Source: Spirochaetales bacterium (GTDB lineage Bacteria; Spirochaetota; Spirochaetia; DSM-16054; Sediminispirochaetaceae). Taken from it: DNA of 6,888 nucleotides. Positions 6,174 to 6,888 of the stretch are shown here, piece by piece. A program made the position numbers and the translations under genes. The stretch is from positions 1-6,888 of the forward strand of contig JAASTM010000122.1 of NCBI GenBank assembly GCA_021767325.1. Reading direction: 5' to 3'. The first letter of the stretch is position 1. Every line of letters begins with the position of its first letter. The notes under the pieces were generated by a model that had not been told where the DNA came from, did no database searches, and worked only from the letters and a program-made list of their open reading frames with translations.

Positions 6174-6888
6174 TTATTTGATCGTGCGCAGCGAGTACTG
6201 CAGCGACACATCGAACTGCTGAATGGCGTACTCAAAGGTAGTATCGCTGTGGATATGTTCGTACACCTCCTGAAAGAGGTTGTGACCGCCGTGCAGTTTC
6301 TCATAGTGACGGCTGTTCTGCTGTGCTTTCGATTCGCTGACCTTGTCGAGGGTGGCCTTATCCAGGGCAAACGGGTTTCCGCCTGCAAAAATACCGACAT
6401 CTTCGACCAGCGGCACGTCATTAGCCGGCCAGCAGTCGCAATCGGGGGTGATATTCATGGCCAGATTGATGTAGAAGGCCTTCTCTTTAAAATATTTGTG
6501 AACCGCATATGCATACTCGGTTACTTTTTGAATGAAGATCTGGGTGTCTTCACTCGAACCGGGTTCCATAGCCTCGTAGTTACAGGCGGCCACACACTGT
6601 CCGCAGCCGATACATAGTTCATAGTCGATGACCGCCTTGTGGTCCTCCATTGTGATTGCGCTCACCGGACAAGCATTATAACACTGACGGCAGCCGACGC
6701 AGTTATCTCGGTTGACCACCGGCTTTGATGAGGCGTGCTGCTCCCGTTTTCCGGCGATCGAGGCACATCCCATGGACATATTCTTGATTGCACCGCCGAA
6801 GCCGGCTTCCATATGACCTTTGAAATGATTCAAAAACACTATTCGGTCGGCCTGCAAAATTCCTCCGGCCAGCTTCGCCTTCTTGATG
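6174..6888 (-). CDS. DUF362 family protein with two 4Fe-4S clusters (N-terminus beyond window)
   Basis: The visible C-terminal 237 codons belong to the DUF362 family, iron-sulfur proteins of unknown biochemical role that often look like ferredoxin fusions. Family signatures are LAGGILQADRIVFLNHFKGH, then GFGGAIKNMSMGCAS, a ferredoxin module with CVGCRQCYNACP and CIGCGQCVAACN (each Cys-x2-Cys-x2-Cys-x3-Cys, enough for two 4Fe-4S clusters), and the downstream block NITPDCDCWPANDVPLVEDVGIFAGGNPFALD. The second cluster motif carries Asn where Pro usually follows the last Cys. The frame continues through the right window edge without a start, and TTG 6857 is internal to the DUF362 domain, so the gene is cut by the window rather than starting there. 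No signal peptide can be judged. It sits 13 bases ahead of the TauE/SafE exporter and is probably in one operon with it. An electron-transfer or metal-related role is plausible but unproven. Confidence 0.9.
   Translation of the reverse strand, partial: IKKAKLAGGILQADRIVFLNHFKGHMEAGFGGAIKNMSMGCASIAGKREQHASSKPVVNRDNCVGCRQCYNACPVSAITMEDHKAVIDYELCIGCGQCVAACNYEAMEPGSSEDTQIFIQKVTEYAYAVHKYFKEKAFYINLAMNITPDCDCWPANDVPLVEDVGIFAGGNPFALDKATLDKVSESKAQQNSRHYEKLHGGHNLFQEVYEHIHSDTTFEYAIQQFDVSLQYSLRTIK

Noticed and set aside
6161..6421. N-terminal extension of the TauE/SafE frame to 6421
   Set aside because: The extra 87 residues overlap the Fe-S gene, look unlike protein, and would give a length beyond the family norm; ATG 6160 starts right at the family's first helix.
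6141..6617. 158-codon plus-strand open frame opposite the Fe-S gene
   Set aside because: The opposite strand carries DUF362 and ferredoxin motifs, so this is a shadow.
6855..6857. TTG at 6857 as the start of the DUF362 gene
   Set aside because: In-frame codons upstream read IKKAKLAGGI, which continues the conserved DUF362 sequence to the window edge.
1..6888. CRISPR arrays, transfer RNA genes, insertion sequences or attachment sites
   Set aside because: No regularly spaced repeats, tRNA-like cloverleaf, transposase or terminal inverted repeats were noticed by eye; nearly all sequence is coding.

Overview
The window reads as one co-directional, gene-dense stretch of a bacterial chromosome. 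All six genes lie on the minus strand, so transcription runs from high to low coordinates. The substrate-binding protein has a Gly-Gly-Gln-Gln-Glu start to its mature region directly after a signal peptide without a lipobox. Together with the moderate base composition and an ABC sugar importer that has no ATPase gene of its own, this is reminiscent of free-living Spirochaetes (Spirochaeta or Sediminispirochaeta-like). That taxonomic guess is an inference and only moderately secure.

Layout in transcription order: (1) 6888-6174, the C-terminal part of a DUF362 protein with two 4Fe-4S motifs, cut by the right window edge. (2) 6160-5420, a TauE/SafE-family membrane exporter 13 bases downstream, probably co-transcribed with it. 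(3) A promoter-like site (TTGACA, 17-base spacer, TCTACT) overlapping the exporter stop codon, which opens a sugar-uptake and hydrolysis unit. (4) 5346-4069, a secreted CUT1-type substrate-binding protein. (5) 3984-3100 and 3078-2245, two MalF/MalG-type permeases. (6) 2176-137, a cytoplasmic GH31 glycosidase closely resembling the sulfoquinovosidase YihQ. (7) 84-1, the first 28 codons of an exported protein cut by the left edge. No gene-free stretch exceeds 300 bases, and the plus-strand open frames appear to be shadows of these genes.

How the genes fit together: the binding protein and permeases, with an ATPase encoded elsewhere, would import an intact alpha-glycoside. The GH31 enzyme, which has no signal peptide, would cleave it in the cytoplasm. 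Three RNA structures on the minus strand punctuate the unit: a 10-bp hairpin between binding protein and first permease, a terminator-like hairpin with a U-run just ahead of the GH31 gene, and a long imperfect hairpin with a U-run that encloses the start codon of the left-edge gene.

The most notable point is the GH31 active site. The enzyme keeps YihQ architecture and catalytic Asp residues. However, two of the three residues used by E. coli YihQ to recognise the sulfonate group are replaced (Arg301 by Gln300, Tyr508 by Phe507), while Trp303 is kept. It may therefore be a YihQ-like enzyme for a non-sulfonated or differently charged alpha-glycoside. The adjacent TauE/SafE exporter, a family often linked to organosulfonates, makes the sulfosugar question worth testing.
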